From assembly GCA_041861885.1 (NCBI GenBank), contig JBGVUE010000001.1, positions 2,034,001 through 2,098,000 of the forward strand: 64,000 bases of DNA, in the 5' to 3' direction. The DNA is from Haloimpatiens sp. FM7315 (GTDB lineage Bacteria; Bacillota; Clostridia; Clostridiales; Clostridiaceae). The notes under the pieces are model-generated. The model was not told where the DNA came from, ran no database searches, and saw nothing but the letters and a program-made list of their open reading frames with translations. Below, piece by piece: positions 51,536 through 59,958 of the stretch (within the stretch, counting starts at the first letter, position 1; each line of letters opens with the position of its first letter). Both the position numbers and the translations under genes were made by a program.

Positions 51536-52798
51536 TCAAAGATTATTAACACTATTTTCAGGCTTTTTAATATCACCATAGGATACTTTCTGACCATCTC
51601 TAATTAAAAGTACATCCTTATCAGTGCCTACTTGCTCTATATATCTTTTTACTATAACATCAGCAAATTTTTCATCAAGTTCTATAGTAAAGCAAATTCT
51701 ATTTGTCTGCTCACAAGCAATTAGTGTACTTCCTGAACCACCAAAAGGATCTAGAACAATACAGTTTGTTAAACTTGAATTTTGTATTGGATAAGCTACT
51801 AAATTTAAAGGCTTCATAGTTGGGTGCAGCTCTGACTTTGTAGGTCTATCGAAATTCCAAGTGGTTCTTTGTTTTCTGTCTCCATAGAATTTATGGCCTG
51901 CAGTAGGCTTCCAGCCATAAAGTATTGGTTCATGATTATATTGATAATCACACCTGCCAAGTACCGGAGAATTTTTTACCCACACACAAGTTTCATGACA
52001 AAAAAATCCTGCATCTTTAAAAGCTGTTCTGAAGTTCACCGTTTCTTTATCTGCATGAAAAACATAAATTGGAGCTCCATCTGCCATAACTTCAAATGTG
52101 CACTTATAAAAATACAGTAGGAATTCATAGAACTTTTTATCCGCCATATTATCATTTTGTATCTTACCAGCTGTTCCTTCATAGGCCACATTATAAGGCG
52201 GGTCCGTAACCGCTAGATTTGCTTTCTTTCCCTCCATTAAAATCTCATAAGTCTTAGCTTCTGTGCTATCTCCACAAATGAGTCTATGCCTACCAAGAAT
52301 CCACACATCCCCATGCTTTGAAACTGTAGGTTCTTTTAATGCCTCTTCAACATCAAAGTCATCTTCCTTAACATCCTTATCATGAACCTTAGAGAATAAG
52401 TCATCTATCTCAGCGGCATCAAAGCCTGTAAGAGATACATTAAACACCCCATCATCTAGTTCACCAATTAAATCAGCAAGCTTTGGTAAATCCCAATCAC
52501 CAGATACTTTATTTAAAGCAATATTCAAAGCTTTTTCTTCCGATGCATCCATATCCACAACAACACATTCTATTTCTTTTGCACCTTGCTCTTTTAAGAT
52601 TTTATATCTTTGATGCCCTCCAACAATACAACCTGTCCTTTTATTCCAGATAACAGGTTCTACATATCCAAAGGTTTCAATAGACTTTTTTAACTTCTCA
52701 TATTCAGGGTCACCCGGTTTTAAATCTTTACGTGGATTATATTTAGCCGGATTTAATTTCTCAACAGCTATTTTTTGAATATCCAATACTTTCACCAT
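51536..52798 (-). CDS. ParB-domain DNA methyltransferase (N4/N6, DPPY)
   Basis: 420 residues. The N-terminal ParB/sulfiredoxin-like domain (about 5-110) has NPRKDLKPGDPEYEKLKKSI and IVGGHQRYKILKEQG; the C-terminal methyltransferase has VTDPPYNVAYEGTA (motif IV), IYVFHADKETVNF and LDPFGGSGSTLIACE (motif I). It methylates an amino group of adenine or cytosine, likely to protect phage DNA. No restriction partner is nearby. Confidence 0.92.
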   Translation of the reverse strand: MVKVLDIQKIAVEKLNPAKYNPRKDLKPGDPEYEKLKKSIETFGYVEPVIWNKRTGCIVGGHQRYKILKEQGAKEIECVVVDMDASEEKALNIALNKVSGDWDLPKLADLIGELDDGVFNVSLTGFDAAEIDDLFSKVHDKDVKEDDFDVEEALKEPTVSKHGDVWILGRHRLICGDSTEAKTYEILMEGKKANLAVTDPPYNVAYEGTAGKIQNDNMADKKFYEFLLYFYKCTFEVMADGAPIYVFHADKETVNFRTAFKDAGFFCHETCVWVKNSPVLGRCDYQYNHEPILYGWKPTAGHKFYGDRKQRTTWNFDRPTKSELHPTMKPLNLVAYPIQNSSLTNCIVLDPFGGSGSTLIACEQTNRICFTIELDEKFADVIVKRYIEQVGTDKDVLLIRDGQKVSYGDIKKPENSVNNL

Positions 52799-52820
52799 CC
52801 TTTATAAAAATCAATAAAAA

Positions 52821-52865
52821 TACACCCTAAAAAGCCTATGTTTTAACATAACTTTTTTAAGGTGT
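52821..52865 (-). terminator. Long hairpin terminator between HNH and methyltransferase genes
   Basis: The arms tacacc.taaaaa.tatgtt and aacata.ttttta.ggtgta form about 18 pairs with small bulges; ATTTTTATTGATTTTTAT follows on the minus strand. Confidence 0.75.
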
Positions 52866-52939
52866 AACACTTCCTAACCCTTTGAAAATCCAAGGTTCTT
52901 TATATTCAAGGTTGGTCTTATACCCCCTCTGGAATATTG

Positions 52940-53010
52940 CGATTTCTAGTACGAAGGGGACCGCCCGACGTAGGCGTTTTAAGTGGGAAGGAATCATTCC
53001 CCCCTATCCC
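52940..53010. other. GC-rich candidate cos / packaging region
   Basis: The gene-free stretch 52866-53017 contains a GC-rich core (ggggaccgcccgacgtaggcg near 52958-52978) in an otherwise AT-rich phage, directly next to the HNH gene. HK97-like phages have cos beside HNH and terminase genes. No cut position can be set from the sequence. Confidence 0.35.
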
Positions 53011-53017
53011 TTCAATC

Positions 53018-53398
53018 TTAGTAAGAGTAGACTCTCCCTTTCTTTCTCCATCTGCCATCTTCCTTGGCAGTCTTTTTATCATGACAACACTTGCACAAGG
53101 CTTGCCAGTTGCTATCATCCCAGAACAACCTTTCATTACCTTTGTGTGGTTTAATATGATCCACTACAGTTGCAGCAGTAACAGCACCTTGTTTCTTACA
53201 CTCTTCACACAGAGGATGTTCTAAAAGGAACTGCTTACGAAGTTTTCTCCACCTACTGGTGTTGTAAAGGTAAGCGTAAGGTCTCCAGTTTTTGTTGTAG
53301 CTTTTATCTATTTCCTTTTGATGCTTTTCACAGTATCTACCATATGTAAGTTCAGGACAGTTTGGGTAGCTACATGGTTTGGCTGGTTTTCTTGGCAA
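53018..53398 (-). CDS. Phage HNH endonuclease
   Basis: 126 residues from a TTG at 53396-53398 behind GAGGTGA. It has CSYPNCPELTYGRYCEKH (zinc), HPLCEECKKQGAVTAATVVDHIKPHKG (HNH with two Cys pairs; region about 68-95) and ALCKCCHDKKT. Such HNH proteins aid terminase at cos in HK97-like phages. Here it lies 4.6 kb from terS, with the methyltransferase and amidoligase cluster in between. Confidence 0.92.
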   Translation of the reverse strand: MPRKPAKPCSYPNCPELTYGRYCEKHQKEIDKSYNKNWRPYAYLYNTSRWRKLRKQFLLEHPLCEECKKQGAVTAATVVDHIKPHKGNERLFWDDSNWQALCKCCHDKKTAKEDGRWRKKGRVYSY

Positions 53399-53420
53399 TT
53401 AGTTCACCTCATTTTTATCA

Positions 53421-53455
53421 AAATAAAAAGCCACCTTGGATTTCTCCTAAGTGGC
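53421..53455 (-). terminator. Terminator after the DUF1492-type gene
   Basis: gccacttagg/ccaaggtggc stem (one mismatch) and TTTTTATTTTG on the minus strand. Confidence 0.75.
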
Positions 53456-53527
53456 ACACTAATTATTTTTTTCTATCTTAACAATAACATAATTCAATAG
53501 TGAATTATAGTGGCTTTTAATGGCTTG

Positions 53528-53938
53528 TTAAATAATTATATCTTTCACTACAGCTAATGCTCTTTGATGTAATCTATAAATCCAACGCAAATCATATCCT
53601 AGCTCCATAGCTATCTGTTCCCAAGATTTAAAACATAAATAACGAAGTTCTAAAAGCGTTTGATACTCTTGATTGTCAACTTTCTTTATAGTAGTTACAA
53701 CCTCTTGCTTTATATTAACAAGTGCATCTATATCCTCATTTATTTCATTTTCTAAATCCACCATTTTGACTATTGTGTCCTCCATAGAATGCACATTACG
53801 GGTTTCACTAGGTGGCGTATCACTTAATGTTGATGTAGCTTTTGTAGCTAATGCCCTTAAGGAAACTATCTGCTCAAGTTTACTGTTTATCCTTTGGTCA
53901 ATTCTGTATGCTTGTGATAGATATTCTTTTGCTGTCAT
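53528..53938 (-). CDS. Late-gene regulator, DUF1492/sigma-70 region 4-like
   Basis: 136 residues. The C-terminus LRYLCFKSWEQIAMELGYDLRWIYRLHQRAL is a region-4-like helix-turn-helix (about 100-130), preceded by a helical region (AYRIDQRINSKLEQIVSL). DUF1492/RinA/ArpU-like proteins activate phage late genes. It is the last gene of the replication operon, just before the packaging and structural genes, and is a good candidate for recognising phage promoters. Confidence 0.85.
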   Translation of the reverse strand: MTAKEYLSQAYRIDQRINSKLEQIVSLRALATKATSTLSDTPPSETRNVHSMEDTIVKMVDLENEINEDIDALVNIKQEVVTTIKKVDNQEYQTLLELRYLCFKSWEQIAMELGYDLRWIYRLHQRALAVVKDIII

Positions 53939-53939
53939 C

Positions 53940-54161
53940 TTACTTGTCCCCCTTTAGCCAAGGCATTTTGCCATTGTAATAAGTATCAGCAATGCTTTTT
54001 TGAATTACCTTATCTAGTGAAGCAATATGAGCATTTGCCTTACTAAGGCTTTCTTCTTGCTCCTCTTGAGTTTTGAAGAATGAACAAGTAGTTTTAGCAC
54101 ACTGTATACTGTTAAGGATTTTACACCTATTGTTTTTATTTGCAAAGCAATCTTTGTTCAT
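53940..54161 (-). CDS. Small cysteine-rich phage protein
   Basis: 73 residues: CFANKNNRCKILNSIQCAKTTCSFF holds four cysteines in a metal-binding spacing (about 5-29), then a helix. This small family is common in clostridial and other Firmicute phages near DUF1492 genes. Function unknown. AAGGAGGAC precedes the ATG. Confidence 0.65.
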   Translation of the reverse strand: MNKDCFANKNNRCKILNSIQCAKTTCSFFKTQEEQEESLSKANAHIASLDKVIQKSIADTYYNGKMPWLKGDK

Positions 54162-55515
54162 AAGTTTTGTCCTCCTTTAACTTAGCCTTTACTGCATCTA
54201 TTAAATCTGATTGTACTTTTTCTTTTCGTCTTAAAGCTTTCATAATATCCTCATCAATTGTTCCTTTTGCAATAATGTGGTGGATAACAACTGTTTCATT
54301 TTGTCCTTGCCTCCACAGTCTTGCATTGGTTTGCTGATAAAGTTCTAAACTCCAAGTAAGCCCAAACCATATAAGAGTTGAACCTCCTGCTTGAAGGTTT
54401 AGTCCATGTCCCGCTGATGCAGGATGTATCAAAGCTACTTCTATTTCACCATTATTCCAATCCTTAATATCTTTTGAAGTTTTTATTTCACGAACTTTAA
54501 ACCTCTTTTTAATTCTTTCTATATCATGATTAAACCAATAAGCCACAAGCACCGGCTTTCCATTTGCTGATTCAATTAAATCTTCTAGTGCATCTAACTT
54601 TTTATCGTGTATTTCAAATACTCTCTTATCCTCACCATACACAGCACCATTTGCCATCTGACAAAGCTTATTCGATAAAGCTGCAGCATTTACTGCATCA
54701 ATTTCTTCATCTTTAAGAGATAAAACTAAATCTTGTTTTAAACTGTTATAGGCTTTTTGTTCTTTTTCTGAAAGTGTTACAAGAACTTCGTTTATGATGC
54801 ACTCTGGCATTTTTAAGTAATCAGTGCTTTTCATAGAAATTGTAATATCTGAAATAAGGCGATAAATTGCATCTTCTGCACCAGCTTTTGGTTTATAACT
54901 AAACACCATCTGCTGATTTCTTTTATCAGGGTCAAAGAAGTTATTTCTATAATGAGTAATAAATCTTCCAAGCCTTTCACCCATATCAAGGAGCCTAAAC
55001 TCTGCCCATAAATCCATAAGTCCATTACTACTTGGTGTCCCTGTAAGCCCTACTATTCGTTTTACCTTAGGTCTTACTTTTGATAAGCTTTTAAACCTTT
55101 TAGCACTATAGGACTTAAATGATGATAACTCATCAATAACCACCATATCAAAATCAAATTTGAAACCACTGCTATTTATTAGCCAGTCCACATTTTCACG
55201 ATTGATAAGATAAACGCTGACTTTCTTCCTAAGTGCTACTTTCCTTTCTGTTTCATTTCCCACTACAACTGAGTAGGTAAGCCCTTTAAGGTGATCCCAC
55301 TTTTCAATTTCTAAAGGCCATGTATCCCTTGCTACTCTAAGGGGTGCAATAACTAAAACTTTTGATACTTCAAATCTATCAAGGCAAAGTGAAAATATTG
55401 CTGTTAAGGTTATTACACTCTTGCCTAAACCCATATCCAATAATACTGCTGAGATTGGATTTTCTAATATGAATTTTGTTACAAATCTTTGATAATCATG
55501 AGGCTTGTATTTCAT
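54136..55515 (-). CDS. Phage SNF2-family helicase
   Basis: 459 residues from ATG 55513-55515 (MKYKPHDYQRFVTKF, Q-motif) behind GGGGGT, inside the VRR-NUC gene. Motifs: LLDMGLGKSVITL (I), VVIDELSSFK (II, DELS), GLTGTPSSNGL (III), HPASAGHGLNLQAGG (V) and NARLWRQGQNE (VI). It probably remodels DNA at forks together with the VRR-NUC protein. Confidence 0.93.
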   Translation of the reverse strand: MKYKPHDYQRFVTKFILENPISAVLLDMGLGKSVITLTAIFSLCLDRFEVSKVLVIAPLRVARDTWPLEIEKWDHLKGLTYSVVVGNETERKVALRKKVSVYLINRENVDWLINSSGFKFDFDMVVIDELSSFKSYSAKRFKSLSKVRPKVKRIVGLTGTPSSNGLMDLWAEFRLLDMGERLGRFITHYRNNFFDPDKRNQQMVFSYKPKAGAEDAIYRLISDITISMKSTDYLKMPECIINEVLVTLSEKEQKAYNSLKQDLVLSLKDEEIDAVNAAALSNKLCQMANGAVYGEDKRVFEIHDKKLDALEDLIESANGKPVLVAYWFNHDIERIKKRFKVREIKTSKDIKDWNNGEIEVALIHPASAGHGLNLQAGGSTLIWFGLTWSLELYQQTNARLWRQGQNETVVIHHIIAKGTIDEDIMKALRRKEKVQSDLIDAVKAKLKEDKTYEQRLLCK

Positions 55516-55777
55516 CAAGAATACCCCCAATCTGGTCTTCCCCATCAATAACAAATACCTGAAAGCCTAACCCCTTAAGTAATCTGTGTCTTGCAGCCTG
55601 AAGTCGTCTTGGCTTTTTCTTAGGAGCCTTTACCTCCACAAACGCAACCTTCTCATCTGGCAATAAGATTAAGCGGTCGGGCATCCCATCAAATCCAGGT
55701 GACGTGAACTTTGGACATATCCCACCATGCTTTTTTACTGCTGCTACCAGTTTCTTCTCTATTTCTTTTTCTCGCAT
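55496..55777 (-). CDS. VRR-NUC domain nuclease
   Basis: 93 residues from ATG 55775-55777 behind AAGGAG. It has CPKFTSPGFDGMPDRLIL and KVAFVEVKAPKKKPRRLQ: the PD-(D/E)xK site G-x-PD...ExK of VRR-NUC proteins. The stand-alone form is common in phages and resolves branched DNA. It overlaps the SNF2 helicase gene. Confidence 0.92.
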   Translation of the reverse strand: MREKEIEKKLVAAVKKHGGICPKFTSPGFDGMPDRLILLPDEKVAFVEVKAPKKKPRRLQAARHRLLKGLGFQVFVIDGEDQIGGILDEIQAS

Positions 55778-55995
55778 TCCAAATACTCCTTCCAGCACTC
55801 CTCAAAAACCAACATGGCATCATGACAAGCACCTCTATCTGTTAAATATTCATAAATCAATTTATGCCAACCAGTATATTTACCTATGCCGTTTCTTGGA
55901 AAACTACTTTTATCTGAATGCATATCATATGCTAAATCTGATTTTGTGCCATTGCTATTCAAATAGTTTCTCATCATAAAATTGTAAAATGTCAT
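55759..55995 (-). CDS. YozE/SAM-like domain protein
   Basis: 78 residues with FMMRNYLNSNGTKSDLAYDMHSDKSSFP (about 6-33), a YozE_SAM_like helical bundle, and a charged tail. Role unknown. GGAGGATG precedes the ATG; it overlaps the VRR-NUC start by 19 bp. Confidence 0.7.
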   Translation of the reverse strand: MTFYNFMMRNYLNSNGTKSDLAYDMHSDKSSFPRNGIGKYTGWHKLIYEYLTDRGACHDAMLVFEECWKEYLECEKKK

Positions 55996-56134
55996 TGTAT
56001 CATCCTCCAGATTTTCAATAGTGGGAGTGGTCGGAGTGGTTATCTCCTAATCTTTATATATAGTAATTTTTTTATAAATTTACTCTATAGAGAGTTTTAT
56101 ATAATAACCTCTCCAACCTCTCCCTTTTTAATAA

Positions 56135-56467
56135 CTAATCTACAAGAAACTCTGATTTCAAGCGAATTCCAAGTACAAATCTACAATGTTTGATGGTTTT
56201 ACGCTTAAAGCCTGCAATCTCAAGTCCAGTATAAAAATCAGTAGTACTTCTGGTATACTCACCATTTCTTGCACAATATGAACGATACTCTTGATAGAAT
56301 TCACCAGATTTTTGTATATAAGAAGAATCTAATTCACAGCAATCTTCAATAAAGAGAGATAACCAGTCATTATTACTACGATAGTTTTTAACTGCCTCTT
56401 TCACAACGGGTGGTTCTGTTAGTTTGAAATTATTTTTTACAGCTTTTTTGCACCCTCTATTATCCAC
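56135..56467 (-). CDS. Primase-helicase, C-terminal part (110 aa, frameshifted)
   Basis: The sequence VKEAVKNYRSNNDWLSLFIEDCCELD and YTRSTTDFYTGLEIAGF is the end domain of D5/P4-type phage primases, not a separate protein. One base added to the T6 run at 56444-56449 joins it to 56437-58386 through EGAKKAVKNNFKLTEPP. Confidence 0.75.
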   Translation of the reverse strand: MDNRGCKKAVKNNFKLTEPPVVKEAVKNYRSNNDWLSLFIEDCCELDSSYIQKSGEFYQEYRSYCARNGEYTRSTTDFYTGLEIAGFKRKTIKHCRFVLGIRLKSEFLVD

Positions 56468-58386
56468 GTTAGAATAGCACCACCTGCTTTTTCTACCAAA
56501 TAATCAGAATAATTTTTTATATCTGATTTGCTTTCTATCTTTGCATTAAAAGGTATTACAATAAGTCTTCTCCATGTCCCATCATCATTCGCACCAACTC
56601 TTGGTAAATGGTTTGTATATAATACAAGCGTGTGTGTAGGAGTGTAATCAAATGGATCCTTATATTTCTTTTCTGCTGAAACCTCATCTGTGGAACAAAG
56701 TTGTTTTACCATGGAAGTATTAAGTCTGACTCCTTCTTCTAGCTCTGCAGCAATAACTAATCTTTTTCCCTTTAGTTCTGCCATCTCAGGCTTAACATTT
56801 CGCTTACATCCAACTGTGAGAGCATCAGAAGATATTGTCCCACTATAAGTTCCAAGTACTCTTGCTATGGTATTCCAAAATGTAGATTTACCATTACTTC
56901 CTTCACCATAAGCAATTATAAGTGCCTCTTGATAAACCTTTCCAATAGCTGCAAGTCCTACTGTTTCTTGTACATAGCCAATCAACTCTTTATCATGACA
57001 AAAAAAGTTATCTATAGCATCAAGCCACAACTCAATATTTTCACTGCTTGGAGATGAAGTTGTAATTTTTGTTATAAAATTATTTGAACTATGCTCTTCT
57101 ACTTCTCCATTTTGCAAATCATAAGTACCACTTGGAGTATTTAATAGAAACTCATTATTATCAAAATCTGTTATTTTTTTAAGTAGCATTGGCTTTGCGG
57201 CTTGTAAGGCTGTTATTACATACTTCATATCCCTACGTTTCATAACAAATGTTCTGTATGCTACTGCAGATGAATACTCACGATATGCATCTAACTGCCT
57301 ACCTTGTAATGAATTTTCAAGTTTCTTTCCTCCCGCCTTAACATCATCTATAGATGCTCCACTTGCTACAACAGCATCCGTTGCTCTTTGCACTTCATCT
57401 AAAGCATCAGCAAGCTGTAAATCCAAAAATTCTTCCATTGCACCAATAGCCTGTTGTTTTGATTCCACCCAATATTCCCCATTAAAGCGAAGATAATCAG
57501 TTGCATCTGTATAACAAAGTTCATCTCCATATTCACGGGCTAAAACCTTTGCCTGCCCTATATCAGAGAAATCTGAGGGTTTTAAAGATTCTCCTATAAA
57601 GTCATCATTAAAATCATTTGGAGCAACATACCCCTCTTGTGATTCCACCTTCTTAGCAAATTTTGTAGCACTATTCCATATAGTAATAAGTTCTTCCTCC
57701 TCCATAGGTGGGTCACACTTCTTTGCCTCATCAAGAAAAATTTGATGTGCCTTTTCCGTAGCACCATATCTCTTTACCACTCTTCCTGCAAAACGAGATA
57801 GTGTAGTGTTTCTTCTTCCTTCTGGAATAGAAAAACCTCCTATTGTTTCAGCATCCTCTTGAAGTACAGGTAGTTCTTCCTCTATAGTCTCCCATCCGTC
57901 ATGCCATACAACTTCATCGCAATCAGCACCAAATATAAAACGAGCCGCATCTAAGGCATTATCATCAAAGAATGGGAAAGCATTTTGTATCCTTCTTTTT
58001 AGCTTCACATAGTCCATTGCATCTTTGCATGGATTAATAAGGAAATATACATGAAACCTTGGTCTTGCAGTTTTATCATCTTTTTGTTTCATATGATTAC
58101 GACTTGGTGCAATGGCATAAGAAACATCTGGTAGCATTTCATCTATCTTTTCAGGTGTAATCCACTCCGCCTTATTCTCCGAGTGGTCATTATCGCAATC
58201 CATTATAGCTACAACGGATTCAATAAAATTATCAGCACTACGATAGTTGTTTTTATATTCACCACAAACATGATCAGTTTTAACTACTACTTTTAGCTCT
58301 TCTGCAGTAGTTACCTCAACACGGTTTGGGTAGCTGCAGTTCTTCGCATTGCCTATGCACTTTGCTGTATAAAATATTAACTTCAT
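56437..58386 (-). CDS. Phage primase-helicase (D5/P4 type)
   Basis: 649 residues. N-terminal primase-polymerase: VVAIMDCDNDHSENK (DxD) and RPRFHVYFLI (H). PriCT-like region near 215-245. C-terminal SF3 helicase: AYGEGSNGKSTFWNTIA (Walker A), KRLVIAAELEEG (Walker B) and LVLYTNHLPRVGANDDGTWRR (motif C and arginine finger). The last 110 residues are in the next frame (56135-56467); restored length about 750. It primes and unwinds phage DNA for the polymerase encoded at the right edge. Confidence 0.9.
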   Translation of the reverse strand: MKLIFYTAKCIGNAKNCSYPNRVEVTTAEELKVVVKTDHVCGEYKNNYRSADNFIESVVAIMDCDNDHSENKAEWITPEKIDEMLPDVSYAIAPSRNHMKQKDDKTARPRFHVYFLINPCKDAMDYVKLKRRIQNAFPFFDDNALDAARFIFGADCDEVVWHDGWETIEEELPVLQEDAETIGGFSIPEGRRNTTLSRFAGRVVKRYGATEKAHQIFLDEAKKCDPPMEEEELITIWNSATKFAKKVESQEGYVAPNDFNDDFIGESLKPSDFSDIGQAKVLAREYGDELCYTDATDYLRFNGEYWVESKQQAIGAMEEFLDLQLADALDEVQRATDAVVASGASIDDVKAGGKKLENSLQGRQLDAYREYSSAVAYRTFVMKRRDMKYVITALQAAKPMLLKKITDFDNNEFLLNTPSGTYDLQNGEVEEHSSNNFITKITTSSPSSENIELWLDAIDNFFCHDKELIGYVQETVGLAAIGKVYQEALIIAYGEGSNGKSTFWNTIARVLGTYSGTISSDALTVGCKRNVKPEMAELKGKRLVIAAELEEGVRLNTSMVKQLCSTDEVSAEKKYKDPFDYTPTHTLVLYTNHLPRVGANDDGTWRRLIVIPFNAKIESKSDIKNYSDYLVEKAGGAILTWIIEGAKKL

Positions 58387-58413
58387 TTGCTCTCCTCCTC
58401 TAGAATTATCTTT

Positions 58414-58448
58414 TTAAAAAGGTTTGAAGGCAGCATACTTCTCTGCCT
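58414..58448 (-). terminator. Hairpin between the zinc-ribbon gene and primase gene
   Basis: gaaggcag/ctgccttc stem with a 9-nt loop, then AAACCTTTTT on the minus strand; possibly an attenuator. Confidence 0.5.
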
Positions 58449-58487
58449 TCTCCTCATTAATAACATTTTTAAATACCTAATAAACTG

Positions 58488-58694
58488 TTAGTCACAATCA
58501 GTTTTAATTTTTTTACTGCATTCACTGCAATAAATAGATGTGCTATATAAATCTCCCTTACCATCTGCAAATACTTCTGAAAGGTCAACATTTACTTCAC
58601 ATCCACAACTTGGACAAATGCAAAATACATTTTCATCATTTATTTCTACAGAAACTTCCATAGAGTCACTTATTCTTTCCTTAACATAAAACAT
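58488..58694 (-). CDS. Small zinc-ribbon phage protein
   Basis: 68 residues with CICPSCGCEVNV and YCSECSKKI, two CxxC pairs that make a zinc ribbon. Unknown role in the early minus-strand operon. Confidence 0.65.
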   Translation of the reverse strand: MFYVKERISDSMEVSVEINDENVFCICPSCGCEVNVDLSEVFADGKGDLYSTSIYCSECSKKIKTDCD

Positions 58695-58709
58695 TATATT
58701 TTCCCCCTT

Positions 58710-59378
58710 TTATATAACCTTTTTGTTTAATTTTTCCATGTACCATTCAAGGTAACGCTTACGTTGCTCATAATCTGGAACTGCTACAAGCAAACCTACA
58801 TCCACCTTTTGAAGAGTTTCCAGCATATTTATTTGCTCATCACTAAGGTATGGTCTAATACTTTTTCCTTTTTCTATGTTGTTAGCCAATCTAAACTGCT
58901 TAGCAGACATTCCTGTTACAATGCGGTTAAGCATATCGCATTCATTTGAAAAATGGTAAGGCTTTGGATTTTCATGCAATAGCTTTATGTTTTCTGTTAA
59001 CAATGGGAACTCCTTACGTGCAGACACTAATGTTTTTATAAACTGCTCCATTTCATTAAAGCGTTTAATGTACATTTCCTTAAAATGCATTGCCTTTTGT
59101 CCTGTGTATCCCATAACAAGCATTGTAAAACCATCACGAGTCATTGCATATGCCTTTTGCTTTCTGTTACAACCATCTGTGTATGAGGTCGGCTCAAAAT
59201 TGAGCCGAGCAAATTCTTCGCTCAATCCAGATTGGGGGTCAGTCATTTTTGAAATGTCACGTAGAACATTTTTATGCTCCTTCTCAAAGAAATCAGCTAC
59301 AAACAAGCTATCCACTCTTGCAGTGTCCTTTGTATCGGCAAATATGCCATATTGGTCTTTTGGTATTAATTCTTTCAT
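58710..59378 (-). CDS. Rha-family phage regulatory protein
   Basis: 222 residues from ATG 59376-59378 (MKELIPKDQYGIF) behind AAGGAG; a GTG 9 bp upstream is less likely. The N-terminal Rha domain has DSLFVADFFEKEHKNVLRDI and YAMTRDGFTMLVMGYTGQKA, with an ORF6C-like C-terminal half. Rha proteins affect the lysis-lysogeny choice. It is the first gene of the leftward operon, behind GTCC box 2. Confidence 0.92.
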   Translation of the reverse strand: MKELIPKDQYGIFADTKDTARVDSLFVADFFEKEHKNVLRDISKMTDPQSGLSEEFARLNFEPTSYTDGCNRKQKAYAMTRDGFTMLVMGYTGQKAMHFKEMYIKRFNEMEQFIKTLVSARKEFPLLTENIKLLHENPKPYHFSNECDMLNRIVTGMSAKQFRLANNIEKGKSIRPYLSDEQINMLETLQKVDVGLLVAVPDYEQRKRYLEWYMEKLNKKVI

Positions 59379-59424
59379 AACATCCACTCCTTAAAAAATT
59401 TATAGGGAATCCCCCTATAACTCT

Positions 59425-59455
59425 CTAAGGACATAACTTTCACTTTTGGACGGAT
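59425..59455 (-). promoter_or_regulatory. GTCC box 2, upstream of Rha
   Basis: The minus strand reads aTCCGTCC then TATGTCCTTAGAGAG with a 19-bp core spacing, about 47 bp before the Rha start. The 420-bp region 59379-59796 holds three boxes and the palindrome at 59521 but no gene. Confidence 0.65.
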
Positions 59456-59520
59456 ATTTTTAAGAGTTTTTTTGTAAATAAAATTGCTTCCTTTAAATAA
59501 GTGAAATTAAAGCATCCTCT

Positions 59521-59548
59521 TTACGAAGGACATTTTTGTCCATCGTAA
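59521..59548. promoter_or_regulatory. 28-bp operator-like palindrome with GGAC/GTCC half-sites
   Basis: ttacga-a-ggaca / tgtcc-a-tcgtaa is nearly perfect around its centre and lies midway between the divergent operons. Its half-sites repeat the GGAC/GTCC core of the four boxes. Confidence 0.6.
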
Positions 59549-59643
59549 TTCAATCTATAGCTAATACTTTCGCTCTAAAATGAGCAAAAGTGTATATCTT
59601 CAAAAATACACACCTTTTAAATAAAAAAACTTTTTTCAAAAAT

Positions 59644-59674
59644 ATCCGTCCAGTTTATAAGCTTTTGTCCTTAG
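59644..59674 (+). promoter_or_regulatory. GTCC box 3 (rightward)
   Basis: aTCCGTCC, then TTTTGTCCTTAG, 19-bp core spacing, upstream of the plus-strand early genes. Confidence 0.65.
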
Positions 59675-59723
59675 AAAGATGTAAGGGCAAACGTCAGAAA
59701 AAAATAAAAATTTTCAAAAGAAA

Positions 59724-59754
59724 ATCCGTCCAAACCACAGACTTTTGTCCTTAG
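59724..59754 (+). promoter_or_regulatory. GTCC box 4 (rightward)
   Basis: aTCCGTCC, then TTTTGTCCTTAGAGAAG, 19-bp core spacing, 43 bp before the first plus-strand gene. It is one of two tandem boxes at this promoter. Confidence 0.65.
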
Positions 59755-59796
59755 AGAAGTAGAGAGGTAGTTAACTCTCAGAAAGGTGGTACTACT

Positions 59797-59958
59797 ATGC
59801 AAGCTGAAACAGCTACTAACACTAAATGCAAACAGGATAATAGCTTAGATGAAGAACTTTCAGATGTTCTAATTGCAATAAGTGTTATATCAAAAAGGCT
59901 GGCAAGGAAATTAAGCCAGCAAAAATCAAATATGGAAGGAGAAAATACCCATGACTAA
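59797..59958 (+). CDS. Small early phage protein (53 aa)
   Basis: Starts MQAETATNTKCKQDNSLDEE behind AAAGGTGG and ends THD at 59958, overlapping the next start by 8 bp. Helical; no known family. It is the first gene behind the tandem GTCC boxes. Confidence 0.6.
   Translation: MQAETATNTKCKQDNSLDEELSDVLIAISVISKRLARKLSQQKSNMEGENTHD

Noticed and set aside
52882..53224. Overlapping ORFs on both strands around the cos candidate
   Set aside because: They are shadows of the HNH gene or random frames in a GC-rich spacer without ribosome binding sites.
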